Positions 42,677 to 44,263 of a stretch of DNA of 44,263 bases are shown here, one piece after another. Made by a program: the position numbers and the translations under genes. The stretch spans positions 1 to 44,263 of the forward strand of contig NZ_QZWD01000026.1 of NCBI RefSeq assembly GCF_003602005.1, in the 5' to 3' direction. The notes under the pieces were generated by a model. It saw nothing but the letters and a program-made list of their open reading frames with translations, was not told the origin of the DNA and did not search any database. How positions within the stretch are numbered: the first letter of the stretch is position 1; each line of letters begins with the position of its first letter. This DNA is from Salinisphaera sp. Q1T1-3 (GTDB taxonomy: Bacteria; Pseudomonadota; Gammaproteobacteria; Nevskiales; Salinisphaeraceae).

Positions 42677-44131
42677 ATGAATGAACTGAAACTGTTGATC
42701 GGGGGGGCGGCACGTGCCGCCGAAAACGGTGCCACCTTCGATCGGGCCAATCCGGCCGGTGGAGATGTCGTTACCCGGGCGGCCGCCGCACAGATGGCGG
42801 ATGCGGCCGCTGCGGCCGAGGCCGCGGGGGCCGCGTTCGAGGCCTGGTCGCAAACCGGGCCGGGCGAGCGCCGCCGCAAACTGCTGGCCGCCGCCGATGC
42901 GCTGGAGGCCCGTGCTGCGGATCTCACGACGGCCATGATCGAGGAGACAGGCGCGACGGCGGCCTGGGCCGGCTTCAATGTCCACGTGGCAGCCGGCATG
43001 CTGCGCGAAGCGGCGGGTCTGACGACCCAGATCCAAGGGGCGACGATCCCGAGCGATGTACCGGGTAATCTGGCCCTGTCGAAACGTGTGCCCTGTGGGC
43101 CGGTTCTCGGCATCGCCCCGTGGAACGCGCCGGTCATCCTGGGCACGCGGGCACTCGCCACGGCACTGGCGTGCGGCAACACCGTCGTGCTCAAGGCTTC
43201 CGAGCAGTGCCCGGCCGTGCATCACCTGATCGGCCAGGCGCTCACCGAGGCCGGCATGGGCCAAGGTGTGGTCAACGTCGTGACCAACGATCCGGCCGAT
43301 GCGGCCGACGTGGTACGTACGTTGATCGAGCACCCGGCGATCGCCCGTGTGAATTTCACGGGCTCGACGAGCGTCGGACGGATCATCGGCCAGACGGCGG
43401 CCGGGGTGTTCAAGCCGGCACTGCTGGAGCTGGGGGGCAAGGCGCCCTTCGTGGTCGCCGACGATGCCGATCTCGATGCCGCGGTCGCAGCGGCCGCCTT
43501 TGGCGCCTTCTTTCATCAGGGCCAGATCTGCATGTCCACCGAGCGATTGATCGTCGCGGATGCCGTGGCCGACGACTTTGCCGAGAAACTCGCAGCCAAG
43601 GTCAAGACATTGAAGGCAGGGGATCCGCGCCACGAGGACACACCGCTCGGCACGCTGATCGGTGAGCCCGCGCGCTGCCATCTCAACGAACTGATCGAAG
43701 ACGCCGTCAACAAGGGCGCGCGGCTACTGGCCGGCGGGCCGGCCGATTCGGTGGTGATGCAGCCGACCGTGCTCGACCATGTCACGCCCGAGATGCGGCT
43801 CTATACCGAGGAATCGTTCGGCCCCGTGGTCGCGATGATCCGAGTGGCCGGAGGCGACGAGGCCCTGGTCGCCTCGGCCAATGACACCGAATACGGATTG
43901 TCGGCCGCGGTCTTCTCCGGTGACGGCGCCCGCGGCATGGCGATCGCCGATCGGATCCGTTCGGGCATCTGTCATATCAACGGCCCGACCGTGCACGATG
44001 AACCCCAGATGCCCTTCGGAGGCGTCAAGGCCAGTGGTTACGGACGTTTCGGCGGCCAGGCCGGCATTGCCGAATTCACTGATCTGCGCTGGATGACGTT
44101 GCAGTCGGGCGATCGGCACTACCCGATCTGA
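42677..44131 (+). CDS. vdh: Aldehyde dehydrogenase, probable vanillin/4-hydroxybenzaldehyde dehydrogenase
   Basis: A 484-residue NAD(P)-dependent aldehyde dehydrogenase. Catalytic residues are Asn150 (APWNAP), Glu251 (LELGGKAPF) and Cys285 (HQGQICMSTE). The text PAVHHLIGQALTEAGMGQGVVNVV and the C-terminal MPFGGVKASGYGRFGG resemble the vanillin and salicylaldehyde dehydrogenase subgroup. It completes the route from ferulate or p-coumarate: Ech releases the benzaldehyde and this enzyme makes vanillate or 4-hydroxybenzoate. The start at 42677 has AGAGGG upstream; an ATG 30 bp earlier is weaker. It is 26 kb from ech-fcs but would have ended next to lutC if the two IS-bordered window ends were once joined. 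Confidence 0.88.
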   Translation: MNELKLLIGGAARAAENGATFDRANPAGGDVVTRAAAAQMADAAAAAEAAGAAFEAWSQTGPGERRRKLLAAADALEARAADLTTAMIEETGATAAWAGFNVHVAAGMLREAAGLTTQIQGATIPSDVPGNLALSKRVPCGPVLGIAPWNAPVILGTRALATALACGNTVVLKASEQCPAVHHLIGQALTEAGMGQGVVNVVTNDPADAADVVRTLIEHPAIARVNFTGSTSVGRIIGQTAAGVFKPALLELGGKAPFVVADDADLDAAVAAAAFGAFFHQGQICMSTERLIVADAVADDFAEKLAAKVKTLKAGDPRHEDTPLGTLIGEPARCHLNELIEDAVNKGARLLAGGPADSVVMQPTVLDHVTPEMRLYTEESFGPVVAMIRVAGGDEALVASANDTEYGLSAAVFSGDGARGMAIADRIRSGICHINGPTVHDEPQMPFGGVKASGYGRFGGQAGIAEFTDLRWMTLQSGDRHYPI

Positions 44132-44138
44132 GCGATGC

Positions 44139-44144
44139 CCTAGG
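44139..44144. repeat. CCTAGG target-site sequence at the IS left end
   Basis: The 6-mer directly before the IS481-type terminus TGTGACC at 44145 and identical to 122-127. It matches the NCTAGN preference of the family. Confidence 0.7.
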
Positions 44145-44263
44145 TGTGACCTCTCAGTAGATTGTTCATCCGAGCCGCGACCCTTGAAGCTGATGGGTGC
44201 TGAAATCCAGAAGCCAAAGGAGCCACCCGGATGAACACGCACAAGAATGCGCGACTCAGCGTT
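44145..44263 (+). mobile_element. IS481-family insertion sequence, 5' (left) end, truncated by window edge
   Basis: The first 119 bp of an IS: terminus TGTGACC, ATTGTTCA at offset 17-24, then a short leader with AAAGGAG and the transposase start. The terminus pairs with the right end at 1-121. Orientation is the same as at the left window edge, so the two form a direct repeat or are the two ends of one element in a circular molecule. Confidence 0.85.
44231..44263 (+). CDS. IS481-family transposase, N-terminal fragment
   Basis: Eleven codons are visible, MNTHKNARLSV, which is the typical start of IS481-type transposases (MNxHKNARLT). AAAGGAG lies nine bases upstream. The gene runs off the right edge. 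The same gene's last 41 codons are at 1-126, from this or another copy. Confidence 0.8.
   Translation, partial: MNTHKNARLSV

Overview
The window is high-GC, densely packed bacterial DNA with proteobacterial gene content: aromatic degradation by the beta-ketoadipate route, DsbG, TerC, PcaQ-type LysR and AAHS/MHS transporters. I infer a gammaproteobacterium, possibly Salinisphaera-like. The genus is a guess. I saw no rRNA, tRNA or CRISPR array.

Layout. Both window ends lie inside an IS481-family insertion sequence: its 3' end at 1-121 and its 5' end at 44145-44263, both transcribed rightward. Each is bordered on its inner side by CCTAGG. From the left: a lutABC lactate-oxidation operon (minus strand, 123-2967); an MHS-type transporter; a two-domain M16 peptidase; a DsbG-like protein; a small DUF4282 membrane protein; a translationally coupled trio of a short-chain dehydrogenase and two tandem paralogous lipoproteins (9621-12339); glutamate dehydrogenase; a hydroxycinnamate pair ech-fcs (13814-16158); a DUF3237-MarR pair; TerC; LOG; a DASS anion symporter; and a DEDDh exonuclease. 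A long leftward aromatic supercluster (22436-35849) follows: pcaB, pcaI, pcaJ, pcaF, an AtoE-type permease, a fused pcaDC, an aryl-alcohol dehydrogenase, a PcaQ-like LysR regulator, pcaH, pcaG, pobA and a MetE-core-like methyltransferase. The right end (36077-44131) is an uptake and funnelling module: an outer-membrane Phenol_MetA_deg-type protein, an MFS transporter, an exported metallo-beta-lactamase-fold hydrolase, an AAHS (PcaK-type) transporter, an AlgE-like outer-membrane channel and a vanillin-type aldehyde dehydrogenase.

How the genes fit together. Fcs activates p-coumarate or ferulate to the CoA ester. Ech cleaves it to the benzaldehyde plus acetyl-CoA, and Vdh oxidises the aldehyde. 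4-Hydroxybenzoate is hydroxylated by PobA to protocatechuate, which PcaHG, PcaB, PcaDC, PcaIJ and PcaF carry to succinyl-CoA and acetyl-CoA. Every step from p-coumarate to the TCA cycle is therefore encoded here. The vanillate O-demethylase needed for ferulate is not.

The least explained signal is a family of roughly 150-310 bp dispersed intergenic repeats (about 3290-3436, 7700-7757 partial, 8626-8921, 16489-16800, 17815-18087, 32596-32756). They have conserved termini, often beginning with CTAG, and an internal hairpin. Other points are the tandem lipoprotein paralogues, the transposase stop codon supplied by the IS target site, and a GTTCG-type inverted repeat shared by three promoter regions although no IclR regulator gene is present.
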